Assembly (NCBI GenBank): GCA_023078555.1
Contig: CM041197.1
Span: forward strand, 2,514,501 to 2,578,500
From: Ulva prolifera
Lineage: Eukaryota > Chlorophyta > Ulvophyceae > Ulvales > Ulvaceae
DNA: 64,000 bases
Reading direction: 5' to 3'
Numbering within the stretch: position 1 is the first letter of the stretch; each line of letters starts with the position of its first letter. The notes beneath the pieces are model-generated. The model saw only the letters and a program-made list of their open reading frames with translations, did no database searches and was not told the origin of the DNA. Made by a program: the position numbers and the translations under genes. Positions 22,893 through 33,360 of this stretch are shown piece by piece.

Positions 22893-24192
22893 TTTCTCAG
22901 ACATGCACAGCCGCCAGGGGACAGGCAGTGACGCAGAGTGAGCGAGCTGGCGTCTGCTGTGGGCGGGGTAGCTGGTCAGCGGCCACTGGCTACTCCCTTG
23001 CACAACTATGCTATGCTGTGCTGTGCGTTTGGTAGGGTGGGGGTTGATGGCCGGACAGCAGGTAGGTCGCGAAGCGCATCCTGCCGATTGCTGTGGGGAA
23101 GATTTGGTGGTCGGTGGTGCATGGCACGTGTAGCGGCACGGTGCCTGGGTGGGACCGAGGGAAACCGCAAGGTGGTCGGCTCTACACAAAGGGAAACGGC
23201 AGCGTGGTCGGCTCTACATGCATGGCTGACACGCCTGCCGGGCGGGAGGGTGTCGGCATGGACGTCGTCATGCAGCGCAGCGGGCGAAGCTCTCTTCCTG
23301 TGGAGGGGGTGTGGCGTGGGTGCGGGCGGCTGTGCTCCAGTGTTGGGGTGTCGGGCGTATACGTGCCCATCACATAGCACAATTGTGAGTATTCAGGTTT
23401 GACTTGCACACGGCAGCCCCAGAAATGCTGCACGGCGGCCCAACGCTGCCGTGGCCACACCTGGTGATGCCGATGGTCTTGGTCTTGGTGACCTTTTTCT
23501 TCTTCTTGCCTTGCTTCTCCTCCTCTCTCCACAGAATTTCGAGGCTCCCATGCTCACACAGGGGCTCGTCATACTGGCTGATCTGGTAGCCCTTGGGCAG
23601 GTCTGGGTAGAAGTACTGCTTGCGGTCAAACTTTGAGATGTTGGCGATTTTGCAGTTGAGAGCAAGGCCGGCCAGGATGCCCAGGCGGGAAGCCTCGGTG
23701 TTGACTGTCGGAAGAGCTCCAGGCTGGCCCGTGCAGACAGGGCAGACGTGCGTGTTCGGCGTCGCGCCGTACTCATTTGCACAGGCGCAGAATGCCTTGG
23801 TGCTTGTGTTGAGTTGAACATGTGTCTCGATCCCAATCACTGGCTCATACGTGACCTGCATGCAGCACATCATAATAGCAAAAGGCAGGCCACGCAGCCA
23901 TGCGATGTCGAATTTTTATTCGAACATCCTGAAGGCAGCAACTGCTCATGTGGCGCAAGGATCACTAGCTTCCCCCACTCAGGTGAGCAAAACAGAAGCC
24001 GATGCTTACCTCAGGCGCTGATGCGGCTGCATCTGCTGCCGCAACAGCCGAGCAGATGAGTCGTAGTTGCCTTGTTTTTTGGTGAGTTTCGCCCGGGCAG
24101 GGTGACCGGGCAGTACGGAGGGCTGCGTTGTGACGGTTCAAGTGGCGTGTGATGTTTGTGGACATCTTCGCAAGTTGGTGACAAAGCATCAA
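20414..24192 (-). CDS. Glutamyl-tRNA(Gln) amidotransferase subunit B, organellar
   Basis: GatB of the GatCAB complex, which converts Glu-tRNA(Gln) to Gln-tRNA(Gln) in plastids and mitochondria. Seven minus-strand exons: 24192-24010, 23855-23461, 22572-22362, 22084-21875, 21631-21326, 21099-20849 and 20534-20414. All phases close, giving 558 residues (531 if the second ATG at 24165 is used). The first exon is Arg/Ser/Ala-rich without acidic residues early on, fitting a transit peptide. Core landmarks: [88 protein letters not shown] and [13 protein letters not shown]. The YqeY-like tail has [11 protein letters not shown] and [15 protein letters not shown] lysine-rich insert sits near [10 protein letters not shown]. 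Only the first intron has a conventional GTAAGC donor; the others begin GTGTGG, GTGCGG, GTGGGG, GTGTGT and GTGCGC. Four acceptors read GCATGCAG. Confidence 0.95.
22861..22891 (-). repeat. G31 homopolymer in a GatB intron
   Basis: 31 consecutive G on the + strand, C31 in the sense of GatB, inside the long 22573-23460 intron. It is preceded by a shorter GCGCGC/GGGGGGG tract. The exact length may be unreliable in any assembly. Confidence 0.85.
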
Positions 24193-25800
24193 GCAGCTAG
24201 TATCGGCAACGGCACCAATTTATTCACGACGACTGTAACCTCAGCCATACATCGCGCACACGCCATACACGATTATTTCGGCCCTCATTCCAACGACACA
24301 GATGCCGACGACCTATACCCTGCTGTCACGGGACCGCGAACCTAAAAAAAGGCATGGTGTGTGCACTGCACATGATGTTAATGTTGATCGCAAGAGCTCA
24401 GAGGTTGGCGTGCCAATGTTGCACAGCAACGCAGCTCAGCTTCACCAGCATGGCTGATGCGACTGCACTTGTAGACACAGTTCCAGCGTGTGCACAGGCC
24501 AGGCCAAATTGGCCTCCGCGATGCGCCAGTTCAGGCCAAGACGGCTGGCGGTCGCAATCGGAGCAGCAACGTGATGATCTGCACAGCGCACTGCCTCGAA
24601 CATTGAGCACCCATGTGCTTCACCAGGCTGTACAATTCGACAGCCAAGATGCATTGATGAGAGGCGGCAGAATTCAGGCAGCGCCACACTCAGGAACACA
24701 GCTCTGATAAGCCGAGCAGGTGTACCTTCTTGCGTATGTGCACGGGCGGGTCATGGTGAAACTGCAGGATCAAGATGGATGGCTGCCAGCACAAGTCAGA
24801 CCCTCTCACAGACGGACTGCTTTGCAAGATGCCACCCAGCTTTGTAGCGTTTTCAGCTCCCCCGAGTGCTGGGGGCAACGGGCCGATGCCTGTGTCGTGA
24901 AGGCGACACGCCTCAGTCGAGAGTTGAAACCTTTTGTTACGCCTACATTCTCTCGGCGAAGTGATGCTGCAGCCCCATGGGGTGAGGACCCTCTTGGACA
25001 CTTAGACTGAAGGCCCCACTCGGCACGCAGAGAGGTGTGTGCCTAGGCTGTGCTAGCACATGCAATTATGGCGCAGAAGATATGCTGCTGCACAAGGGCC
25101 TTGACTGATGCCATGAAGCTGTTGCTGCAGGGGCCTGTGTGTCTGTGCCTAGGCTTGCTTGAGCTTTGCCCCACAGGATTGTGTCTATCTGGAACCTGCC
25201 ACGGGAGAACACACATGACATATGGCATGTGTTGTCCCGACAGCCAGCAGTTCACATGATGGACACCTAGTACCAGCTTCTCTGTGTGGGCCAAAATCGG
25301 TGTGTGGCTGGGAACAGCGCACTGTGGCGAAGGGCATTGTGGCTCACCCACAAGGGTGTCAGGGGGCCCCCAGGGGCAACTGACACACCAAACATCTGCC
25401 CCATCAGCTGCCGCCATTTGGTAGGCTGCATCTGGCATGCTGCAGGGAACTGTGTACATCACTGCCATGCAGTTGATGGCGCCTTGCGCCCTGTAAACAG
25501 ACGAAGCCAATGCCCTGGTCAGTATGGGTCTGAAGCAGTGGAGTGATCACAAGCTTGTAGCATGGTGAGCATTTCAAGGCAAGGCATCAGCCAAAGGCTG
25601 CTATCAGCAGCCTTTGGCAGTGCTTGGTACTGAAGCCAAGCTGAGACCACTGGCACTGGAGGGCACCTTGTCGACCATGTCCCAGCGCGAAGCATCTCTC
25701 CAATTCCGAAGCTGGTGATCATGTGATTCAGGTTCGAGCTGCGCTGAAAGCTCCTCACGTCTGTGCCCCATGATTCAAAGGTGCCTGGGAGAACGTCCAC
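24193..25800 (-). other. Gene-poor stretch with orphan coding-like fragments
   Basis: Upstream of GatB. Minus-strand frames at about 24,726-24,990 (containing LHDTGIGPLPPALGG) and 25,043-25,510 (containing CVSCPWGPPDTLVGEP) have protein-like composition. The first could end at a GTACAC donor. I could not link them into a gene or recognise a family. They may be remnants of a transposon or of a host gene. Confidence 0.25.
25590..25618. repeat. Perfect 13-bp-stem hairpin
   Basis: GCCAAAGGCTGCT, a three-base loop ATC, and its exact reverse complement AGCAGCCTTTGGC. It is isolated in non-coding sequence with no gene end nearby. Confidence 0.75.
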
Positions 25801-25966
25801 TCACATCAGCACTGCCCCCAACAGCCGATCAGTCCCAAAACAGCCCAGCCCCTCTGGCATGGCCTCACAAAACACTCCCAAATGCCCCGCCTTTGTCGGC
25901 CACGTACGCACAGCCACACACCTCCAACTCCTCGTTGCTGGCAGAGCCGTGCTTCCTCGTTGGCCT

Positions 25967-26008
25967 GGCGGTGTGACCGGCCCCTCCGGCTTTGTACTTG
26001 TAACACAT
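25967..26008 (+). repeat. Dispersed repeat copy a
   Basis: Carries the family core: CGGTGnnACC, then a CCCCTCCGGC-type spacer, then CTTTGTnCTTGTAACACA. Five related copies lie within the next 5 kb. Confidence 0.6.
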
Positions 26009-26608
26009 ATCCAACTCCTGTTGCTGGTGGAGCCGCATGGACACACCCAGACCGCCCACCCACCGAAGAGGCGAGAAACCAATCGCCTCCTGGCCCCAGC
26101 CGGATGCCAACAACCGCACAGGGCTCCACCGCCTCAGCACCTTCCCCGCCCAACCCCCACGCGCCAAATCCCAGATCGGTCACCGCAAACTCCACACACC
26201 GCCGCACATACGCAGACCCCGCACCGAGGCTCCCCCCAGCACGACACACCGACCGCAGAATAAACATTGCTACTGCCAATGCATGTGGCGCCACATGCTG
26301 GTCGGAGCGAAGGGTGGAGAGGGGCCCACGGACGGCTGGCGAGCGGCAAGCGGATGCCGCTCCGGGCCGTACCCGCATGCACGTTCCCCGCATGAGCTAG
26401 CCCATCAGAGCTGCTGCTCCCTCGTGATGCAAAGCGTGGTGTTTGCAGTGATGAGGTGGGCGACCGCGCGGCAGAGCGTCGATGAGAATCGCGCACTGCA
26501 GCATTGAGAAGTAGCTTGCAGTGTGGCTCCGGAGGCTGCGCCGCAAGCTGCCGCCACGTCAGCCAACATGCGAACGCAGCTGGGGGCTGGTGCATGGTGG
26601 ACCCACTG

Positions 26609-26665
26609 GGTGTTACAAGGACAAAGGCAGCAAGTCGGGCAGCACCGCGAAAGGAGCAAGCAGAC
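26609..26665 (-). repeat. Dispersed repeat copy b
   Basis: Reverse orientation. Read on the minus strand it gives CGCGGTGCTGCCCG, a spacer, then CTTTGTCCTTGTAACACC. Confidence 0.6.
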
Positions 26666-27232
26666 GAAGCAAACACCAAGACACCCACGAACATCTCACC
26701 CATCACCGGCGCAACAAGCGACACAGACTGGGTGTGTGTTGGGAGGCTGAGCCGGAGTGGCTGGGGTGATTTGATCGTTCACGAGGTTGTTGTGCACGTT
26801 GGTCATGTCGAGATTGTGATTGTGTTGTATTGCTGTGAAATGGCTCCGGAGTTGCAGCTCCGGATTGGTGCCCGCAACAGAGTGCACGGCTGAAGGCAGC
26901 GCTGTATCTCGAGATAGAGCAGTGGACGATCTACGGCGCAGCAAGCATGCACGTTTTGGCGCACCCCGGTGTGCTCGAAGAAAGCAGCGTGATTGTGGCC
27001 TCACATCTGGTCGGCTGCATCGAGAATGACCAGCCCGCGTCATGTACAAGCAGACCGTGGAGTGCAATGCCAGCAGCGGAATTGTATAGGAGCATCAACG
27101 AACGCAGCGTGCCTGGAGCGACAATGACCAGCGGGCCAAGCTTGGTCGTGGAAATCCAGCTGCAACAGATCAATGTAACGGTGCGTGGATGAAGAAGCGA
27201 ACATATGTCGGTACCGCGTTATCCTGACCATC

Positions 27233-27265
27233 GAGCTGACCGAGCTGACCGAGCTGACCGAGCTG
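27233..27265. repeat. 9-bp tandem repeat
   Basis: Three and two-thirds exact copies of GAGCTGACC. No open frame around it looks coding. Confidence 0.85.
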
Positions 27266-28253
27266 CAGACGCCTGACTGTGGCGCACGACATCTCTGTTC
27301 TCACAGGGATCCAGGAACGTGAACTCCGCTGAGCTTTCTTTCAATATGTAGTCGCAGTGCCGCAGGATGTCGCATAAAGGACCTTCTTAAAGATCAACAA
27401 TTTCATCAGACTGTGCTGGTTCGGACTATGAGAGGTGGGAGGAAAACTAACCAAACTGCCGTCGACCAGCTGCCCAGTAGCGGCGTATTTCGCATTGTAC
27501 GCACCAGTCGACAGCGCTACATTCGTTAGATGCTCGTTAGAAATCTGACATTCCAGCAACGGCTTAAGTGTAACAAACTTCTGTATGTTACACGAGCACG
27601 AGCAGAACGGTGCAACTAGTTGGCCTCCAGCGTTGAGGGCTCAGGTGCGGTCACGCTAGAGTATATTGCAGCTGCGATATGTTTTCTGCTGCATGCTTCA
27701 CATGCTGCGACTGGAATGCCGAACCGCATAATTCATTGCAGAGGAGTGCAGAGCTAAGCAAGACCTTCCAAGGCGCTGTTCGTCGACCCTAGCATCTAGC
27801 GATGACACGGTCCAGCAGACTTCATGTGCATCATGGCGCATCCGCATGCGCACAGCATTGCGATGCATCGCGAGGAGAAGCGGGCAAGCGCGATGCCAAG
27901 GCGACGCGATGCTGATCACATCTAGTACATCGGCGACATGTCGGCGCTTAAATTGATCGACCGTGGAGGGACGCTATCGAGATCACAATTTGTCGTTCGC
28001 TCTAAGCCAGCGCGAGGCCTTGCGAATTGTACGTTTGAACCAGCACATGGCGTTTATATCGGCGTCGCGTCGCTGGCGATGCACCACCGACGCAATGCAC
28101 TCACACTTGCTGCTTGAACTCGCAGTGAACGTGTCAAGCAGTATCATTGGCCTTCGCATGTGCACAATCACATACCCCAAGGCCAGCCTGCCGAATGCGG
28201 CTACAGTAATCATGCTTACATACAGCGGATTTGCGTGTGTATTCCTGGCAACG

Positions 28254-28333
28254 GCTCGCTGCCCGGCCTCTGTCCTTTGTAACTACATACAGCGCTCGGT
28301 GCCCGGCCTCTATCCTTTGTAACTACATACAGC
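28254..28333 (+). repeat. 40-bp tandem duplication
   Basis: Two adjacent 40-bp units beginning GCTCGnTGCCCGGCCTCT and ending CTACATACAGC, differing at two positions. The unit contains TCCTTTGTAAC, similar to the end of the dispersed repeat family in this block. Confidence 0.85.
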
Positions 28334-28561
28334 ATGCATCGCACGCTGTGCACGGAAGGAGTTTCAACCTGTTGATCGTATCTCAAGTACGCAATCAGCT
28401 CTACAAACGCTGTTACGTACGATCTGATCCAAAGGGCAAGCGTGGCTGCAGAGCGTGGCTGCAGTCGCCAGTCAAATGCATGGTCAAAGCTTGTGCATGC
28501 ACGAAGGCTCCGTCGTGCCACAACCCTCCGCCTTATCATTGCAGAGCGCGCTACAGCGATG

Positions 28562-28665
28562 CGTGTGTTAGGACAAAGCGAGCGAGGCAGGTAGCACCGC
28601 GGGCATGCAGCAACCAGGGGAACCGCACACCCACGCGACCAGCAACACGCAGCACACACCAAGTT
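28562..28665 (-). repeat. Dispersed repeat copy c (long)
   Basis: About 100 bp, inverse to the copy at 30567-30669 and closely similar along its length, including TGTGTGCTGCGTGT, GTGTGCGGTTCCCCTGGT and CGCGGTGCTACCTGC. The pair defines the longer form of the family. Confidence 0.7.
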
Positions 28666-29286
28666 GCATTACTAACATGCATGCACACTGTGGCACCCAT
28701 GCACCGCGGCACATACCAACACACCCGAAACCGCACACGCCAGCACCCGCCCAGGCCTGGCCGCAGCCATACACACACAGGCTCGGGCGCTTTGATGGCC
28801 GTCGCGCGCCGCCTCTTCCGCGTCGACGCGGGTGCTGGGCCTGAGGCGTGCCGTGTCCTGAGTGGGTCGGCGCCACCGGGTGATGGCGCTGCCGTGTTAA
28901 CGTTCCTCCGCCGCTCTTGGCTGTTCGGTTCGGGTGCGGGAGTGAAGCGGGGGACGGCGGCGGTGCTACCTAGTATGGGGGAGTAGATTGGGGGCCCGGC
29001 AGCTTGCGCATTGGGCCGGCGCCGACCGGGCTGCCAGCTTGGGCCACCGCGGCCGCGCAGGTGACGGGGTCGTATTGCGTGCAGGTGCGGGGGTGCGTGT
29101 GTTGGGGGCTGGAGCGGGGACGCGTGCGCGGGTGTGGTGTAGGGGTGTGTGGGTGCGTGTTCAGCGGGTTTCTGTCATGCTGCGGGTGTTTGCTGTGCCT
29201 GGGCCCTGAGTTCGGGCGGATTTGACAAGAGTGCCGCTCTCCTGCCGCGCGTGCTTTGGGCTGTTCGTGTGCTTGCTTGTTGTCCT

Positions 29287-29328
29287 GGCGGTGCTACCGG
29301 CCCCTCCGGCTATGTCCTTGTAACACAC
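29287..29328 (+). repeat. Dispersed repeat copy d
   Basis: GGCGGTGCTACCGGCCCCTC followed by CTATGTCCTTGTAACACA, very close to copy a. Confidence 0.65.
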
Positions 29329-29453
29329 AGGCCCGCATACTATATAGTACCCCACACCCACAATCACACCCGCATGCCCACCCCCCTGGATGCATGTGCA
29401 TATTCATGGATACGATTACTTTGAAGAGTTCTGATGATGGCCTCGGAAATTCC

Positions 29454-29477
29454 TAGCAAGGTATCGATACCTTGCTA
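29454..29477. repeat. 24-bp perfect palindrome
   Basis: TAGCAAGGTATC followed immediately by its exact reverse complement GATACCTTGCTA, with no loop. It lies in non-coding sequence. Confidence 0.9.
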
Positions 29478-29946
29478 TCAATCGCAACACTGCACATGTG
29501 CACAACGCAGTCAGTATGCAGGGACCGAGGTGGCTCGTCAGACTAGGAGGCTCTGAGGGTGTGTGTGTGGGTCTGTGTGAAGGCGGTGTGCTGTTGGGGC
29601 TGCTTCGTGAGAGATTCACTGTGGCACTAATCAGCGGGAAGCAGGTGGGTACTGGTGCACAGGCCAGATGCCGAACAGGCGCACCCATGGGTGCGCCACA
29701 GGAGTGCGCCATTGAGTGCGAACAGGCAAAGTCTTTGTAGACACGCTTATTTTAGAATACACGGGTCTTAAGCATGCAACCGTGTCGCGACATGTCGCCA
29801 GCCACCAGCAAGCATACGGCGGACAGACCCAAGATGTCAACGACGCCACTTCCACAATCTAGTGCCCCGCGGACGTCGACGGCCGTGGCGTGGCTTAAGC
29901 ACAATTGTGATGTGTTGCTGTTGCTGTGCTGTTGACCGTTCCTGCG

Positions 29947-29979
29947 CAGCATGCTACCTGCCTCTTCGGCTTTGTCCAT
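29947..29979 (+). repeat. Dispersed repeat copy e (degenerate)
   Basis: GCATGCTACCTGCC followed by TCGGCTTTGTCC: the family core, but without the TTGTAACACA end. Confidence 0.45.
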
Positions 29980-30566
29980 GCATATATATGGATCACTGAC
30001 GGCCGTCGACACTTGCATGCTCGCTGGCAGATCTGCCAGCCACGCAGACGATGCGTATACACAGCCGGCATTGCAGCCAGAACGCTGTGGACCGGGCGAT
30101 TCATCAGACAGCATGATTTTTTACGTGTGTTTTTTTTTGGTGGTTTTAAAACACAAAAGAGTGAACGGAAGAAGGCAAACACAAAACCGAATCTCATCCC
30201 AATCAACAGCAACACATACACACACGATCACACAACAACCGCGATTCATCAGCCGTCTCACAAGGACGGGAGAAAAGCTGCCCCCTCCGAGACATCATGA
30301 TCCATGAGACATCAGTATGAGGTCGACCTGGGGTCGAGCTTTGTACAACCTAAGCAGCTGTGCGTGACCACCTCAGCATGAGAGGAGGACTTGTGAGTTG
30401 CGTATGCATATGATCTGGGGCGACTTCCAGCCTGAGGTTCCAGGTGCACCTAGGAGCTCGAGCTCGCTGGCACGCAGTCTCGACAAAAATTCAAGCACGA
30501 GCATCAGAACAACAGCAGGAACACGACAAAACCTTCTCTTTCCTTATAAAGCAACCTGGGTTGAAG

Positions 30567-30669
30567 TTGTTGGTGTGTGCTGCGTGTGGCTGGTTGCGTG
30601 GTGTGCGGTTCCCCTGGTCGTTGCTCGCGGTGCTACCTGCGCATGCCTTGCTTTGTCCTTGTGACACAC
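30567..30669 (+). repeat. Dispersed repeat copy f (long)
   Basis: Direct-orientation long copy matching 28562-28665. It ends GCTTTGTCCTTGTGACACAC. Confidence 0.7.
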
Positions 30670-32095
30670 GCCAACGCAGCCTTGGTCATATTACAAACTT
30701 AGGCGCCGATCGTGTAAACCCGTTTATTGTTGTGCTGCTTCCTAGTCGCGACTATCGATCGCTGAGGCCCTCGATCTTACGTATGCTTAATTAATTGGCG
30801 GTGGATGGCCACACAAACATGTCAGAATCTGTACTTTTACCCCTCCAATTGTCGGATAACTTGTTTTGCAGCGGCCTGTAAGCGACAGCATGCCCAGTAT
30901 TCGAACACTGGTACCCTTCGGCGTGCAGACCCAAGTACGCCTTAACTGATTTGGATATGTAGATTCTCAACTCCTGTGCTACAAACTGACGTCATGTCGA
31001 CAGCGAGGAGGCGTTTACTAAGCTTCGTACACTAAGAAAGTGAAGAAGCAATGGGAAAATGTGCGCCGCGGCCGCAGCCGCGCGCTGCCGCGGTCAGCGT
31101 CGAACAGCAGTGTGGCAAGGTTGACAGGACCGCAATTTCGAACTGGAATTTTATGGGATGAGGACATTCCAGCAGCCGCTTCGATCTGGCCGTTTCTGGC
31201 TGGGCCGCTGTCCGTGACCGCACGCCCCTGGCGCGTAGCTACATGTACTGGAAAACAAAGGACTTACGTATCGATGCTGAAGGCAATGTCGGGAGTGGCA
31301 GCGCCGCAGACGCTGGCCAGGTCACAGCCACGCCTCATCCTTCCACAACGCATACGCGTGCCGGTACCATGACGCCAGCCGAATCTCTACGCTGGCCGTA
31401 GCGAGGCTGTATAGGCGGAAATGGATACCCTCAGCCTATGGGATGCGAGGGGTCACTCCAGCGTTCACACAGACATCTACGTATTATTGTGTTATTACTT
31501 TAACTTGAGCAGCAGCAGCAGCTGCTTAGAACACACGCCAATCAGCAAACAAACCCCAAGAAAACGGAGGACATCCACAGGCAGACAATCCCCATACAAT
31601 AGATCCGACCAGCCATACAAGAGCAACACTCGGTTGTAGAACAATAAGCAGCTGGCATGTATATACACTTCCTTCCCCGCTCCCACCAACCCTCCCCCAC
31701 CCTCTTCCAAACTTCCCCGCCCGCTCCATCTCACCACATCCCGCCTTCCCCAGTCATATGCGCATCTAGCTCACACAAGCTGCCTTCGCAGTCCGCTACC
31801 GGCCCCGCATCCGCAACAGGCACAGTCCCCGCACACCCCCGCACAGGGAGCCACGGCACAGCTTGCACCCATGGGCCGCACACGGCGACAGCCAGTCAAT
31901 GTGGGAGGGAAGGTACACGGCAAATGGCACCTCCAGGGCGATGAAACTCGATGCCATTCGATCAGAGGACCTCCGCATGCTCAAACACACGCCAGCCAAA
32001 GGCCCCCGCACGCGCGCGACAATGTGCGAGCGTGCACGTTCACCCGCATGCATGGGCAATGGCCTGATCTGCCTCATCGGAGCCGCTCCGGCGCG

Positions 32096-33360
32096 CTATG
32101 CCTGGATCATCGAGAGGCTCTTGGGCTGGCGCGGCAGCGAGCGCGGGAATCCGGTGAAGTCGATGCGGTGTCGTGCCTCGGACAGCGGCCCGAGGTCCAT
32201 CGCCGACACGACGCCGGCAGAGAGGGGCGCGAGGGCAGCCTCCGGCGTTCGGGGGCCGCAGCCGCGGGAGGTGCAGTCGACGTCGTGCTGCTTGATGAAC
32301 TTCGGCAGCGTGATGTTGTTCACCAGGGGGCCCTGCAAACGGCGTCGGTCAGCACCCGCTCCGCGCTGGCATTCATGCACACCCGACCGTAGGAGAGAGT
32401 ATGCAGTCGCCGGGGTGTGCGAGGTTTGTGTGTCTCGTCGAATCCAGTATGGAGAGCATCCGGCAAGTGCGAGCGCAACCACACAGCAGCCTCATAGCCT
32501 CTAGCAAGCATTGATACAAACGGGTACGCTGCGAGGCAGGTTCTGCATGTGAGGAGGGGGGGGGGGGGGGGCACCTGGGAGGAGACGATCTTAGCTTTCA
32601 CGTGCTCGAGGTCGCTGTCAAGCACCTTGGCGATGTGCTTCAGCGCGTCGCGGAACTGGGAGTACGACAGCCGGTTGCTCTTTTGCTCCTTGCACTGCAC
32701 ACACTCCTCCCCTCTCAGGTCCCCGCACGAGACGCAGCTGAGTGCACGTGCACGCCCAGCGAGCTCCCTGATGCTGTCCAGTGATCCGAAACAACCGACG
32801 TGCATGCATCGGGTTAGCTCCCAGGTTGTGCGCGAGACGGAGGGGGCTGGAGCTGCGGGCTGCCCAGTGATAACCCAACGCATGCATATCTCTGGGGTGT
32901 GATGGCTGAGCACCCACACGCACTCCTGACCACATGCATGTGCCGCATGCATTGGCAGCCGAGTACGCCGGCGCACCTTGTAGAAGATCAGGTCGATAGA
33001 GGAGACGTCTTGCTGCCGCAGCAGCAGCCCGCACTCACGGCACATCTTCATAAAGCGGTAGATGTCCATGTGCTTCGTGTGGCTGCGAGTGCCGAAACGC
33101 GCAAACTCGAGGAACACCTTGCGCAGCTCGCTGTTTGTCGCCGCCTCCTCGCTCGTCGCGCGCAGCGTCTCCTCCGCGGCGTCGTTTGAGTCCGGCGCCG
33201 ACCGGGACTGTGGCGGGGAGTGCATCGCGTACAGGTTGCTGACGCCCTTCGACGGCAGGCTCGCCTTCACGGAGGCGCTCTGCCGGGGGGAGGGTGGCAG
33301 TAGCTCCTGGGAGCAGCCGGAGCGCTTCATGGAGCCCCCGGTCGAGCTAGTCACGCCAAC
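32096..33360 (-). CDS. p25-alpha/TPPP-domain protein
   Basis: Minus-strand exons 33360-32977, 32694-32575 and 32332-32096 join in phase to give 247 residues, with the N terminus probably on a further exon. The p25-alpha domain (tubulin polymerisation-promoting protein family) is recognisable. ELRKVFLEFARFG precedes DIYRFMKMCRECGLL and SIDLIFYK, and the second exon gives KSNRLSYSQFRDALKHIAK, the loop-and-helix pattern of an EF-hand-derived fold. The last exon starts GPLVNNITLPKFIKQHDVDC and ends in a short Pro/Arg-rich tail. TPPP proteins bind and bundle microtubules and in protists are often tied to cilia or basal bodies. Upstream of the domain is a Ser/Pro-rich stretch. The donor of the middle exon is GTGCC, immediately followed by a C run. 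A possible 5' exon with the right phase lies at 35254-35108; otherwise an ATG at 33405 reading through the GCATGCAG acceptor could be the start. Confidence 0.75.
32556..32571 (-). repeat. C16 run directly after a TPPP donor site
   Basis: G16 on the + strand. In the sense of the gene the intron begins GTG and then runs straight into C16, from intron position 4 to 19. Confidence 0.85.

Larger units (their letters stand above)
25801..32095. other. Gene-poor, repeat-bearing block
   Basis: About 6 kb with no supported gene. Besides the repeats listed separately it holds C-rich stretches (25.8-26.3 kb) and one short minus-strand frame ending at a possible GTTAGT donor near 27,453 (containing NEHLTNVALSTGAY) that could be an isolated exon. 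The last 1.4 kb (30.68-32.1 kb) shows nothing beyond CA/CCC-rich text near 31.7 kb. Confidence 0.35.

Noticed and set aside
27233-27265. CRISPR-like or functional repeat array
   Set aside because: The unit is only 9 bp with no spacers; it is a simple minisatellite.
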